A stretch of DNA of 27,955 nucleotides from an uncultured Treponema sp. (GTDB taxonomy: Bacteria > Spirochaetota > Spirochaetia > Treponematales > Treponemataceae), in the NCBI GenBank assembly GCA_937877535.1, contig CALFJF010000014.1, positions 1-27,955 on the forward strand. The letters run 5' to 3'. Every line of letters begins with the position of its first letter. Position 1 is the stretch's first letter. Below the pieces are notes generated by a model, which did not search any database, was not told the DNA's origin, and worked only from the letters and a program-made list of their open reading frames with translations. Position numbers and translations under genes: made by a program. Of this stretch, positions 15,157-23,671 are shown in pieces.

Positions 15157-15987
15157 ATGCCGTCAGTTTCGATGCTTGGGCAGATTGCAGAAGATGCCCC
15201 GACGTATCTTCTTGTTGCCGTCCGTTGCTTTGCGCTTGTTATGACGATGCCGTTTTTTGCCGCGCGAACTTTTCCGAGAATCGTAAAAGTCGCGTTTGCT
15301 GGGTACATCGCGTTTTTGATGTTTCCGCACGTTGATTTTTCGTCTTACGTGCGTTTTTTTGAGCCGAATGGCGGAATCTCTCTTTCGTTCATTTTGCTCC
15401 TCGTTGGAGAAGGCGCAATCGGCGTTATTCTTGGACTTTTTGTCGCAATTTTATTTGCAGCGTTTTCATCGGCGGGGCAGTTTTTTTCGTTTCAGATGGG
15501 ATTTTCTGCAAGCGAAGTGTATGACGCGCTTTCTCAAGTCGAAAATCCGCTCATGGGGCAATTTTTCAATTTGATTGCAATGCTTGTTTTTCTTCACAAC
15601 GATTGGGCGCAGTTGATTTTTTCGCATGGACTTGAATCGAGTTTTGATTCTTTGAATGCGCTTTCCCTCGTTGCCTCTCGTGAAAAAATCGTTCAATTTT
15701 TGCTCGCGGGTCTTACGCGCCTTTTTGCCGACGCATTTTTAATCGCGCTTCCACTCGTTGGAACTCTCATGCTCGTTTCAATTACGATGGGCATTCTTTC
15801 AAAAGCCGCTCCGCAAATGAATTTGTTGTCCGAAGGATTTCCCGTGATGATTTTGCTTTCATTTTTAACGATTTGGACGCTTTTGGGCGACTCGAACTTT
15901 GGCTTTATACGATTTTTTGAGCAATCGTTCCTTTCGGGACTTCGCTCGCTCGGAAGGCTTTTTGCCGCTTCAAGAGGAGGCGCGTGA
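15157..15987 (+). CDS. fliR: flagellar type III export gate protein FliR
   Basis: The 276-aa product is largely hydrophobic with about six membrane segments and FliR landmarks: RCFALVMTMPFFAARTFPRIVKVAFAGYIAFLMFP, GEGAIGVILGLFVAILFAAFSSAGQFFSFQMGFS and ALPLVGTLMLVSITMGILSKAAPQMNLLSEGFPVMILLSFLTIW. It completes the FliPQR gate. No clear Shine-Dalgarno is seen 5' of ATG 15157, so translation probably depends on coupling to fliQ. Its TGA shares one base with the flhB ATG. Confidence 0.96.
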   Translation: MPSVSMLGQIAEDAPTYLLVAVRCFALVMTMPFFAARTFPRIVKVAFAGYIAFLMFPHVDFSSYVRFFEPNGGISLSFILLLVGEGAIGVILGLFVAILFAAFSSAGQFFSFQMGFSASEVYDALSQVENPLMGQFFNLIAMLVFLHNDWAQLIFSHGLESSFDSLNALSLVASREKIVQFLLAGLTRLFADAFLIALPLVGTLMLVSITMGILSKAAPQMNLLSEGFPVMILLSFLTIWTLLGDSNFGFIRFFEQSFLSGLRSLGRLFAASRGGA

Positions 15988-17090
15988 TGGATTTTTCGCA
16001 TATTGATTTACAGTGGTTTGCGGCAGAGGACGAAGGGCGCACTGAAGACCCTAGCGAATACAAACTCCGTAAGGCGCGGGACGAAGAAGGTCGCGTTCCC
16101 AAAAGCAACGAGTTAGCGTCGTCGCTCGTTATGCTCGTTACGGTTCTTGTGTTGATTGCGTTGGGCGGATTTGTATTGCGCTCTTGCGCGGAACTTATGA
16201 TTTTTTATTTTACGCGGAGCGCGGAGTTGTCCGTTTCGGGCGGGAGTTTTTACATTTCGTTTTCTCGCTCGCTTGCAAAAATGGTGCTTCCGCTTGCGAT
16301 TTCTGGAATTGTTGCGGCAATTCTTGCGAATCTTGTTCAAAATCGTGGATTTATTTTTACAGTCAAACCAATCGTTCCGCAATTTTCAAAAATTCTTCCA
16401 AAAGTTGGGCAATATCTCAAAAAAACGCTTTTTTCATTTGAGGGTGCGTTCAACGTTCTCAAATCGTTCTCTAAAGTTTTGATTGTTACGGCAATCGCCT
16501 ACGCGATAATCAATGCGGACAGAAAGATTTTTCTTCAATTTCTTTTTATTCAAGATATTTCGCTCGCCGTGGGAAGAATCGCTTTGAGTGCAGCGAAAAT
16601 TCTCATTTCTTGCTCGATTTTGTTCATTTTTATAGCAATCGGAGATTATTTTGTTCAAAAAAAACAATTCCTCGAAAGCATGAAAATGACAAAGCAAGAA
16701 GTGAAACAAGAATACAAAGAACTCGAAGGCGACCCAGAAGTAAAGGCGCATTTGGACCAGGCGCAACGCGATTTGCTTTCACGCAATATGCCACGCATGG
16801 TTTCAGAAAGCGACGTGGTGATTGCAAACCCGACGCATTTTGCCGTTGCGCTCAAATACGATGAACTGACGGCAGAAGCACCGCAAGTTGTGGCAAAAGG
16901 CGCGGATTCGCTTGCGTTTCGGATTCGTTCGATTGCTAATGAAAATGGAATTCCCGTTGTGGAAAATAGACCGCTTGCGCGTGCGCTTTACGCTAGTTGC
17001 AACGTCGGCGACATGATTCCAATCGAGTTTATAAGCGCGATTGCCACTATTTACACACAAATTGGCTACATGAATCGCCGTTCTGTGTAA
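15987..17090 (+). CDS. flhB: flagellar export switch protein FlhB
   Basis: FlhB controls substrate specificity of the export apparatus. The 367-aa protein starts with DLQWFAAEDEGRTEDPSEYKLRKARDEEGRVPKS, has four membrane segments, then a cytoplasmic domain (FLESMKMTKQEVKQEYKELEGDPEVKAH). The autocleavage site NPTH lies at residues 281-284 in VVIANPTHFAVALKY, with the conserved cleavage motif intact. I chose ATG 15987 over GTG 15984 because AGGAGG (15975-15980) is 6 nt before the ATG. The start overlaps the fliR stop by one base. A 343-nt non-coding region follows. Confidence 0.97.
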   Translation: MDFSHIDLQWFAAEDEGRTEDPSEYKLRKARDEEGRVPKSNELASSLVMLVTVLVLIALGGFVLRSCAELMIFYFTRSAELSVSGGSFYISFSRSLAKMVLPLAISGIVAAILANLVQNRGFIFTVKPIVPQFSKILPKVGQYLKKTLFSFEGAFNVLKSFSKVLIVTAIAYAIINADRKIFLQFLFIQDISLAVGRIALSAAKILISCSILFIFIAIGDYFVQKKQFLESMKMTKQEVKQEYKELEGDPEVKAHLDQAQRDLLSRNMPRMVSESDVVIANPTHFAVALKYDELTAEAPQVVAKGADSLAFRIRSIANENGIPVVENRPLARALYASCNVGDMIPIEFISAIATIYTQIGYMNRRSV

Positions 17091-17238
17091 TACCATTCGA
17101 TAAAATTGATGATTGCGCAAACTCAAAAACGCGAACGACTTTTTTCTAAAATCTTACATAAAAATAGAAAAATATTTTTGAATTTTTTTTGTCAAAAAAT
17201 CAAAAACTGTTTTTCATAAATTTTATTCCCCGCCAGAT

Positions 17239-17283
17239 ATAGCGTTTTATAAATGTAAAAACGCAAAAATGACGCTATTTTTA
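17239..17283 (+). terminator. possible terminator with an alternative hairpin after flhB
   Basis: ATAGCGT (17239-17245) pairs with ACGCTAT (17272-17278), followed by a T-run (17278-17282). The inner pair GCGTTTT (17242-17248) and AAAACGC (17258-17264) competes for the same bases. It could end the fliO-flhB transcript. The 26-nt loop makes it weak. The upstream part of the gap (17091-17238) is AT-rich with no gene. Confidence 0.4.
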
Positions 17284-17306
17284 TAGAAAAAACGTGTTTC
17301 TATAAA
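17280..17306 (+). promoter_or_regulatory. 10-bp perfect palindrome upstream of the flhA promoter
   Basis: TTTATAGAAA (17280-17289) and TTTCTATAAA (17297-17306) are perfect inverted repeats around a 7-nt centre. The right arm ends 5 nt before the -35 box of the flhA promoter. Its position suits binding of a dimeric activator or repressor; no protein can be assigned. Confidence 0.6.
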
Positions 17307-17311
17307 TCTGA

Positions 17312-17340
17312 TTCACATTTTTCAGTCATTATGCTACAAT
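17312..17340 (+). promoter_or_regulatory. sigma70-type promoter for the flhA-flhF-flhG-fliA segment
   Basis: TTCACA (17312-17317), a 17-nt spacer and TACAAT (17335-17340) preceded by TGC, an extended -10. It is the best promoter-like sequence in the window and lies 94 nt before flhA. It would let the second half of the motility block be transcribed apart from the first. Confidence 0.65.
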
Positions 17341-17354
17341 GAACTCATTGAGAA

Positions 17355-17373
17355 ATTCGGGCGGTTTCCGAAT
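17355..17373 (+). other. small hairpin in the flhA leader
   Basis: ATTCGG (17355-17360) and CCGAAT (17368-17373) form a 6-bp stem with a 7-nt loop in the predicted flhA 5' leader, about 15 nt after the -10 box. It may stabilise the mRNA; there is no sign of a known riboswitch. Confidence 0.5.
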
Positions 17374-17433
17374 AGTTCTAATCTGTTGTAAATTTAAAAA
17401 TGAGCGAAAGGCTGATTTTTCAGGTGGGGGAAA

Positions 17434-19593
17434 ATGGCTGACAATTCAGGCGCGGGCAGAATCGCCTCGTATCTAAAAAATATTCAAAATCATGCGGTTT
17501 CGGCTGCGGCAATTCTTGTAATCCTTATGCTCCTCATTCCAGTTCCTGGAGTGGTTCTTGATGTGCTTATGATTATGAACATCGCGCTGTCGGTTGTCAT
17601 TCTCCTTGTTGTTCTTTATACGCCAAAGGCGAGCGATTTTTCGTCGTTTCCGCGCGTGATTCTTTTTTCGACGCTCTACGGACTTGCGTTAAATGTATGC
17701 TCTACGCGCCTTATCATTTCGTATTTTGCAGACCCAAAGCATAAAAAAATCCCCGCTCCCAGTTACGATAATTTTCCGGGGCGAATGCTCAAGGCGTTTT
17801 CTTCGGTCGTTACAGGCGGAGCGGAAGACCCGTCGGCGGGGCTTGTCATTGGACTTGTTATATTTGTCATTCTTATAATCATTCAAGTTATCGTTATAAC
17901 AAAAGGCGCAACGCGAGTTTCTGAAGTTGCGGCACGATTTTCGCTCGACTCGATGAACAATAAATTTTTTGCCGTCGATTCTGAACTCAACGCGGGATAC
18001 ATTACGGACGAGCAGGCGCGGGAGAAAAAGGCTTCGATTCAGCGCGACATCGATTTTTATTCTGCAATGGACGGTGCTTCAAAATTCGTGAGTGGCAACG
18101 TGAAAGCGGCAATCTTTATCACTGTAATCGATTTGGTCGCGGGAATTATTGTTGGCATGACGTTAAACTCGATGCCGTTTGGAAAAGCGGCTGACACGTA
18201 TTCGCGGCTCACAATCGGGGACGGGCTTTTGGGGCAACTGCCGTCCCTTTTGATTTCGTTTGCAACGGGTTTAATCGTTACGGGAAACAGTTCCGACGAA
18301 GCACTCGCGGAGCAACTCAAAGAGCAATTTACTCGAAGCGGTTATATTTACGTGATTACGGGCGTGGTTTTGGCACTGCTCGCGCTCGTTCCAGGATTCC
18401 CGACTTTTATTTTGCTTTTGTCTGGTGCGCTTTTGATTTTCTTTGGAATCCGCATGATTCAAGCGGAAAAAATGTCTTTTGCCAAAAAACTCGAAGAAGG
18501 GAAAAAAGCGCAAGAAAAAACGCAAGGTGGCGGAAGCGAGGAAGTCAGTCCCGTCGTTCCGCTTGATGACCTTTCGCTTGAACTGGGATACGCGATTCTT
18601 TCGCTTGTTGAAAAGAAAAACGGCGCGGAATTGATTGAGCGCGTAAAGCGAATCAGGCGCGAGGCTGGGCTTGACCTTGGGCTTGTTGTTCCAAAAATTC
18701 ATATCGTTGACAACATGACGCTCGATGCGAGTGAGTATAGTTTCAAAATCCGCGGAATTGAGGCGGGGCGCGGAAAAATCAAACCTGGTTACTATATGTG
18801 TATGGACACGGGTTTTGTTACGGAAAAAATCCGTGGCGAGGCGACGACTGACCCCACGTTTGGCGTTCCAGCCATTTGGGTTGGAGAAGAGCAGCGGGCG
18901 GAAGCGGAAAAAGCGGGGTATGCCGTGGTTGACCCGCCAACGATAATTGCGACTCACATTACGGAAATTGTGCGGACTCATGCGGCGGAAATTTTGAACA
19001 GACAGGCGGTTTCTGCGATAATTGCAAAAGTCAAAGAAACGAATCCTGTTGTTGTGGACGAAGTTCTCACAACGTACAAGTATACTTACGGCGAAATTGA
19101 GCGGGTTTTGCAAGGGCTTTTGAAAGAACAGGTTTCGATTCGGAATATCGTTGCCATTTTGGAAACGCTTGCAAATAACGGAATGTACCCGCATGACGCA
19201 AGGGTTTTAATAGAAAAAGTGCGCGAGGCTCTGGGGCTTCAAATCTGTTTGCAGTATGTGGATTCCGACAGAAAATTGAGCGTTGTGCAACTTTCGCAAA
19301 GTGCGTCAGAAAAAATATTGCAACATGCGGTTTCGCCAAGCGACGGCGGGGAGCAATTTGTTGCGTTTGACCCCGTGGACGGCAGAAAATGGATAGGCGC
19401 GGTGAGCAGTGCGTTGGCGGCTGTCCGTGAGCGCAATTTCCTTCCGATTATTCTTTGCGCAAATGAGGTTCGGCATCTTGTTCGCTCGTCGATTGACCGA
19501 GAACTTCCTGGCACGGTTGTACTTTCAATCGGAGAAGTCATTGCGGCTGGAAACAATATCAAACTTGAGATTCTTGGGGAAATAAATGTATAA
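17434..19593 (+). CDS. flhA: flagellar export platform protein FlhA
   Basis: FlhA is the large membrane protein that energises export and docks substrates. The 719-aa product has an N-terminal membrane half (about residues 1-340). It includes the highly conserved FHIPEP-type region (PRVILFSTLYGLALNVCSTRLI, GLVIFVILIIIQVIVITKGATRVSEVAARFSLDSMNNKF) and GNVKAAIFITVIDLVAGIIVGM. A charged linker (KKAQEKTQGGGSEE) leads to a cytoplasmic domain ending in VLSIGEVIAAGNNIKLEILGEINV. Length is usual for the family. GTGGGGGA precedes the ATG. The 3' end overlaps flhF by 8 nt. Confidence 0.98.
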   Translation: MADNSGAGRIASYLKNIQNHAVSAAAILVILMLLIPVPGVVLDVLMIMNIALSVVILLVVLYTPKASDFSSFPRVILFSTLYGLALNVCSTRLIISYFADPKHKKIPAPSYDNFPGRMLKAFSSVVTGGAEDPSAGLVIGLVIFVILIIIQVIVITKGATRVSEVAARFSLDSMNNKFFAVDSELNAGYITDEQAREKKASIQRDIDFYSAMDGASKFVSGNVKAAIFITVIDLVAGIIVGMTLNSMPFGKAADTYSRLTIGDGLLGQLPSLLISFATGLIVTGNSSDEALAEQLKEQFTRSGYIYVITGVVLALLALVPGFPTFILLLSGALLIFFGIRMIQAEKMSFAKKLEEGKKAQEKTQGGGSEEVSPVVPLDDLSLELGYAILSLVEKKNGAELIERVKRIRREAGLDLGLVVPKIHIVDNMTLDASEYSFKIRGIEAGRGKIKPGYYMCMDTGFVTEKIRGEATTDPTFGVPAIWVGEEQRAEAEKAGYAVVDPPTIIATHITEIVRTHAAEILNRQAVSAIIAKVKETNPVVVDEVLTTYKYTYGEIERVLQGLLKEQVSIRNIVAILETLANNGMYPHDARVLIEKVREALGLQICLQYVDSDRKLSVVQLSQSASEKILQHAVSPSDGGEQFVAFDPVDGRKWIGAVSSALAAVRERNFLPIILCANEVRHLVRSSIDRELPGTVVLSIGEVIAAGNNIKLEILGEINV

Positions 19594-20872
19594 GGACGGA
19601 ACGGTGGGAGACTTGGGAGGCGCGAATCCGCTGCCAGATATAATGAAAATGCGCGACAACGAGGCGCGTGTACTTCGTATGCGCACAAAAGACGAGTGTG
19701 TGCAAAAACTTTACGAGGATTACGGAACTCGCTACGAGATAGTTGGCACTCGGCAGATTTTGAAACCGAGCGTTTTGGGACTTTTTGGACAAAAAGAGTT
19801 TTGCGAAGTGCGATACATCGTGCGCCCTCCTGAAGCGACTCCTCGCCAGTCTTTTGAAGACAGCAAAAAACAAATCCTTGCTTCTCAAAATATTTCGGAC
19901 TCGCGGACGTACAAGCAAGCCGTTATAATCGACGAAAAAATCGAAGATATGAAAAAAATGCTTGAGGAGAAACTTGCGAATCTTACGATTTCTCCGTCAG
20001 GCGAAAAAAAACATCCTTCTGTGGAAAAAATCGAGAATCTTCTTGCGCAAAACGAGTTTTCGCTTTCTTTTATCAATTCGATTACGAGTAGACTTCGCTC
20101 GGAACTGTCTGCAGAAAAACTCGACGATTACGATTTTGTTCAACAAACGGTTTTTGATTGGATTGGAGAGTCGATTTTGATTCGTCCAAAAACTCCGATG
20201 AAACCTGCGAGCGTGATAATCCTTGTGGGTCCTACGGGCGTTGGAAAAACCACAACAATCGCAAAACTTGCTGGTCAGATGATTCTTGAAGCAAAAGAAA
20301 AAGGTCGTCCGCGCCCAAATGTCCGCATGATTACGATTGACCACACTCGAATTGGAGCGGAAGACCAACTTCGGAAACTCGCGAATATTATGGATGTTCC
20401 GCTCGATAAAGCCGAAAATGCGGCGGATGTAAAAAAAATCTTTGATTTTTACCGAGACAATCTCGATGTGCTTTTTATTGACACGCCTGGGTACAGTCCG
20501 AATGATTTTGCAAATATCGGAAAAATGCGCGAGATTCTTGGAATTCCTGGCATGAACAAAGACGTGTATCTTGCAATAACTGCGTCCGTGAAGGCAAGCG
20601 ACCTTGTGGCGATTACAAAAGTGTACGAGCAGTTCGATTACGAATCTGTGATAATCACAAAATGGGACGAAACGAGCGCGGTCGGAAACGTGCTTTCGGT
20701 GCTCGCCGAAAAGCGAAAGCCGATAGCGTATATCGCTGATGGTCAAAAAGTTCCGAGGGAAATAAAACGCGCTTCCGTTCTTGAATGTCTAAAATATTTG
20801 AACGGTTTTTCCGTTGACAGAGAACACATGGAAAATCTCTTTGGAAATGCGGAACAGGGTGCGAAAAAATAA
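19586..20872 (+). CDS. flhF: flagellar SRP-type GTPase FlhF
   Basis: FlhF sets the cell-pole location of flagella. The 428-aa protein has an N-terminal B domain of variable sequence, an N domain (about 140-205) and a G domain. The G domain shows P-loop GPTGVGKTT starting at G215, MITIDHTRIGAEDQL (SRP-type insertion), IDTPGY (G3) and ITKWDE (G4), with the C-terminal KVPREIKRA segment. In a spirochaete it would mark the subpolar site of periplasmic flagella. It overlaps flhA by 8 nt; ATG 19643 is a less likely alternative start. flhG follows. Confidence 0.96.
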   Translation: MYKDGTVGDLGGANPLPDIMKMRDNEARVLRMRTKDECVQKLYEDYGTRYEIVGTRQILKPSVLGLFGQKEFCEVRYIVRPPEATPRQSFEDSKKQILASQNISDSRTYKQAVIIDEKIEDMKKMLEEKLANLTISPSGEKKHPSVEKIENLLAQNEFSLSFINSITSRLRSELSAEKLDDYDFVQQTVFDWIGESILIRPKTPMKPASVIILVGPTGVGKTTTIAKLAGQMILEAKEKGRPRPNVRMITIDHTRIGAEDQLRKLANIMDVPLDKAENAADVKKIFDFYRDNLDVLFIDTPGYSPNDFANIGKMREILGIPGMNKDVYLAITASVKASDLVAITKVYEQFDYESVIITKWDETSAVGNVLSVLAEKRKPIAYIADGQKVPREIKRASVLECLKYLNGFSVDREHMENLFGNAEQGAKK

Positions 20873-20930
20873 AAAAATCGAATAAAAATCGAATGGAATC
20901 GAGAAAATTTTTGAAGAAAAGGATTTGAGT

Positions 20931-21773
20931 ATGGAAGACCAAGCGCAGGAACTTCGTGAATTGATGACGGGGCATAAAACGCGAATAATTGCCGTAACGA
21001 GCGGGAAGGGCGGTGTCGGCAAGACAAACATATCCGTGAACATGGCAATCGGTTATGCACAGCAAGGCAAAAAAGTTATTTTGATAGACGGAGATTTGGG
21101 ACTTGCGAACATAAACGTTCTTTTGAACGCGGTTCCGCAATACAATCTCATGCAAGTCATAAACAAACAGAAAAAAATGCAAGACATCATAACGGACACC
21201 GAATTTGGTTTCCGTTTTATTGCGGGTGCGAACGGTTTTTCAAGAATCGCGAATCTTTCGCCAGACGAACTCGATAGTTTTGCGGAGCAGTTCAAGCAAC
21301 TGTCTGATGCTGACATCATCATAATTGACACGGGCGCGGGAATCGCAAACAACGTTCTTCAGTTTGTTGCCGCTGCGGACGAAGTGTGCGTTGTTACAAC
21401 GCCAGAGCCTACTGCGATAACCGATGCTTACGGAATCATAAAAATCATTACAACAGAATATATTGACCGCGAAATGAACATAAAACTGCTTGTAAATCGT
21501 GTTCATTCATCGGAGGAGGGAAAGCGCGTCAGCGAGCGAATCATTAGCATTGTTTCGCAATTCCTCAATTATAAGGTTGATTACATCGGTTTTGTGTATG
21601 AAGACCCTGTGGTACAAGCGAGCGTAATTAGGCAAAAACCGTTTATGATTGTAAGTCCAACGAGCAAACCCGCTCAATGTATTCGGCATTTAATCGGAAA
21701 ACTCGATAAAACCGAACCAGGAAACGCGGACGGCGTGTCTTCGTTCCTTAAAAAATTCTTGCATCGTAAATAA
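20931..21773 (+). CDS. flhG: MinD-like ATPase FlhG/FleN (flagellar number control)
   Basis: The 280-aa product is a ParA/MinD-type ATPase with deviant Walker A GKGGVGKT (residues 25-32, signature lysine K26). It also has VILIDGDLGLANINVLL (Walker A'), IIIDTGAGI (Walker B) and a Lys-rich C-terminus suited to membrane contact. An N-terminal segment QAQELRELM resembles the activator helix that stimulates FlhF. The pair controls number and placement of flagella. I start at ATG 20931 because AAGGA (20919-20923) lies 7 nt before it; a TTG at 20925 would extend the frame by two codons. Confidence 0.95.
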   Translation: MEDQAQELRELMTGHKTRIIAVTSGKGGVGKTNISVNMAIGYAQQGKKVILIDGDLGLANINVLLNAVPQYNLMQVINKQKKMQDIITDTEFGFRFIAGANGFSRIANLSPDELDSFAEQFKQLSDADIIIIDTGAGIANNVLQFVAAADEVCVVTTPEPTAITDAYGIIKIITTEYIDREMNIKLLVNRVHSSEEGKRVSERIISIVSQFLNYKVDYIGFVYEDPVVQASVIRQKPFMIVSPTSKPAQCIRHLIGKLDKTEPGNADGVSSFLKKFLHRK

Positions 21774-21825
21774 AACTTGACCTAACGAGCATTTTGCCGT
21801 AATCTGAAAAAGGGAGGAGGAAATA

Positions 21826-22680
21826 ATGAACCCGAAATATATATCTATTGCCGCTGTGGTCGGGTTTTGTCTGTCTTTTTTAATAGGATTAGTTTCACAC
21901 GTTTCGTTTGTTCCCCTTCTTTTGCGCGCTCTTTTGTTTGGAGTGATTTTTGCACTTGCTGCGATTGGAATCTCGATAATTTTTCAGAAATTTTTGTCAG
22001 TTCAGCCTTCTTCTCAACTTTCTTCGGACGAATTGCAAGGTTCTGCAGCTCAAACGCAAGGAGCACTTGGAAGCGTTGTAAATATTACGGTTGACGACGA
22101 TATGCTTCCAGATGATTCCGCCGCTCCCAAATTTTCTGTGGGAAAAAATCGGTCTGCGCTCAATCGTGGCGTTATTCCAAATTCTGAAAATTTTGCACAA
22201 AATCCTTCGAATGAAAAAAATGAAAGCGATTCTTTCGATTCTTCGGAAAGTCAAACGTCAAAAGAATCGAAAGTGGACGAAAAAAGCGTTGAGGTTGTAA
22301 AAAAGCCCGCTTTTTCTGCCGCACCTCGCAATGCTTCTGAAAATTCTGTGGACGGACGCGAGAATGTTCCAGAGGAAAAAGCAAATGAACCTGCCGAGTT
22401 TAAGCCGATTTCGCTTGGAGCGGTTGTCAAGGATGCGCAAGCGGCAATTTCTTCCACGAGCAATCTTGATAATTTGCCAGAAATCGGGGATTTGAACGTT
22501 GAAGCCGTAAAAAACGAGGAAGTTATAAGCGACAGCGATTTTGCAGTGAGCGGCAATTCTGGAGATTATACTCCTTCTCTTTCAACTTCTTCATCAAAAG
22601 GTGGTGGAGAAATCGCGCTTGACCAAAATGCGAGCGTAATGGCGCAGGCGATTCGTACAGCATTGGCGCAAGATGATTAG
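21826..22680 (+). CDS. membrane protein of the flagellar operon, unknown function
   Basis: The 284-aa product has two closely spaced membrane helices at the N-terminus (about residues 6-28 and 31-55). A long Ser/Glu/Asn-rich cytoplasmic region follows, probably disordered, with the short conserved-looking segments GSVVNITVDDDMLPDD, AEFKPISLGAVV and the C-terminal IALDQNASVMAQAIRTALAQDD. I do not recognise a named family. Its place between flhG and fliA suggests a role tied to flagellar assembly or to control of the sigma factor. GGGAGGAGG, a very strong ribosome site, precedes ATG 21826, so substantial translation is likely. Confidence 0.8.
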   Translation: MNPKYISIAAVVGFCLSFLIGLVSHVSFVPLLLRALLFGVIFALAAIGISIIFQKFLSVQPSSQLSSDELQGSAAQTQGALGSVVNITVDDDMLPDDSAAPKFSVGKNRSALNRGVIPNSENFAQNPSNEKNESDSFDSSESQTSKESKVDEKSVEVVKKPAFSAAPRNASENSVDGRENVPEEKANEPAEFKPISLGAVVKDAQAAISSTSNLDNLPEIGDLNVEAVKNEEVISDSDFAVSGNSGDYTPSLSTSSSKGGGEIALDQNASVMAQAIRTALAQDD

Positions 22681-22716
22681 TTTTTTATTTTAGGTATATA
22701 TTTTTAAGGTGTATAT

Positions 22717-23514
22717 ATGGATAATACAAAATCGCAATTTATAAATGACGAGGAAGAGGATGCGCTTTGGAAAGAATTTTCTAAAAGCAAATCACCCGCT
22801 CTCCGTGACAGGATAATACGAAAATATATGCCGCTTGTAAAATATGTTGCGGGAAAAGTTTCGGTGGGACTTCCAGCGAGCATGGAATTCGATGACCTTG
22901 TTGGTTTTGGGCAGTTTGGGCTTCTTGATGCAATCACAAAATACGACTTGAACAAAAAAGTCAAGTTCAAAACGTATGCCGTAACGAGAATTCGAGGTGC
23001 CATTTTTGACGAAATGCGGCAACTCGACTGGGTTCCGCGCTCAGTTCGGCAGCGCACACGCGAAATCGAGGACACGATAAGCGAACTTGAGGCGAAACTT
23101 TCTCGTCCTGCCACTGATGCAGAAATTGCAAAAGAAATGAACATCACGGAAGCAGAATATCAGCATATCGTAATGAAAATCAGCGGAACTAGCGTGCTTT
23201 CACTTAATGATGTATGGTATTCTGGTGATGACAGCGACCACGTTTCAATCGGCGATTCGATTGAATCTCCGCAAAGTCTCAATCCAGACGTTCAAGTTGA
23301 GCGGGAGGAAATCCGAAAGGTCATAATTCAAGCGATAAACGAACTTCCTGAAAAAGAGAAAATGGTTATTGTGCTTTACTACCACGAGGATTTGACGTTC
23401 AAGGAAATCGGGCAGGTGCTTGATGTGTCGGAATCGAGGATTTCGCAACTGCACTCAAACGCAAATCTTCATTTGCGCGCGAAACTCACCAATTTCCGAA
23501 AAGGAATTTTCTAA
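22717..23514 (+). CDS. fliA: flagellar RNA polymerase sigma factor FliA (WhiG/SigD family)
   Basis: The 265-aa protein has the FliA/WhiG layout. Region 2 is YMPLVKYVAGKVSVGLPASMEFDDLVGFGQFGLLDAITKYD with KFKTYAVTRIRGAIFDEMRQLDWVPRSVRQ. Region 3 is ATDAEIAKEMNITEAEY. Region 4 is LPEKEKMVIVLYYHEDLTFKEIGQVLDVSESRISQLHSNANLHLR, with the helix-turn-helix. It should direct transcription of late motility and filament genes from TAAA-N15-GCCGATAA-type promoters. No flgM is visible nearby. AAGGTG lies before the ATG. A strong terminator follows 16 nt after the stop. Confidence 0.96.
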   Translation: MDNTKSQFINDEEEDALWKEFSKSKSPALRDRIIRKYMPLVKYVAGKVSVGLPASMEFDDLVGFGQFGLLDAITKYDLNKKVKFKTYAVTRIRGAIFDEMRQLDWVPRSVRQRTREIEDTISELEAKLSRPATDAEIAKEMNITEAEYQHIVMKISGTSVLSLNDVWYSGDDSDHVSIGDSIESPQSLNPDVQVEREEIRKVIIQAINELPEKEKMVIVLYYHEDLTFKEIGQVLDVSESRISQLHSNANLHLRAKLTNFRKGIF

Positions 23515-23530
23515 AAATCTACCATTTTTG

Positions 23531-23565
23531 AACGCTACGCTTTTTTGAAAAACGTAGCGTTTTTT
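23531..23565 (+). terminator. intrinsic terminator after fliA
   Basis: AACGCTACG (23531-23539) and CGTAGCGTT (23553-23561) form a perfect 9-bp stem with a T/A-rich loop and are followed by a run of T to 23565. It closes the flagellar block. Confidence 0.9.
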
Positions 23566-23671
23566 ATTGAGCGTGGCAGTTCCAGATTAGCGCGGATTAT
23601 GCCGATATTTTAGAGAAGGGCGCGAAAAATCGGTCAGATTTTTGGTTTTGCCCTGCCTTTGAGGGGTTCGT

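Noticed and set aside
18271..19194. 307-aa minus-strand frame
   Set aside because: It lies entirely antisense to flhA, whose conservation explains the sequence.
21777..21805. sigma70 promoter before the 284-aa gene (TTGACC-N17-TAATCT)
   Set aside because: The -10 matches only three of six consensus bases, and the gene is only 52 nt after flhG in the same run; support is too weak to list.
23601..23608. sigma28 promoter for fapA (GCCGATAT)
   Set aside because: The -10 fits 7 of 8, but no TAAA lies 14-16 nt upstream.
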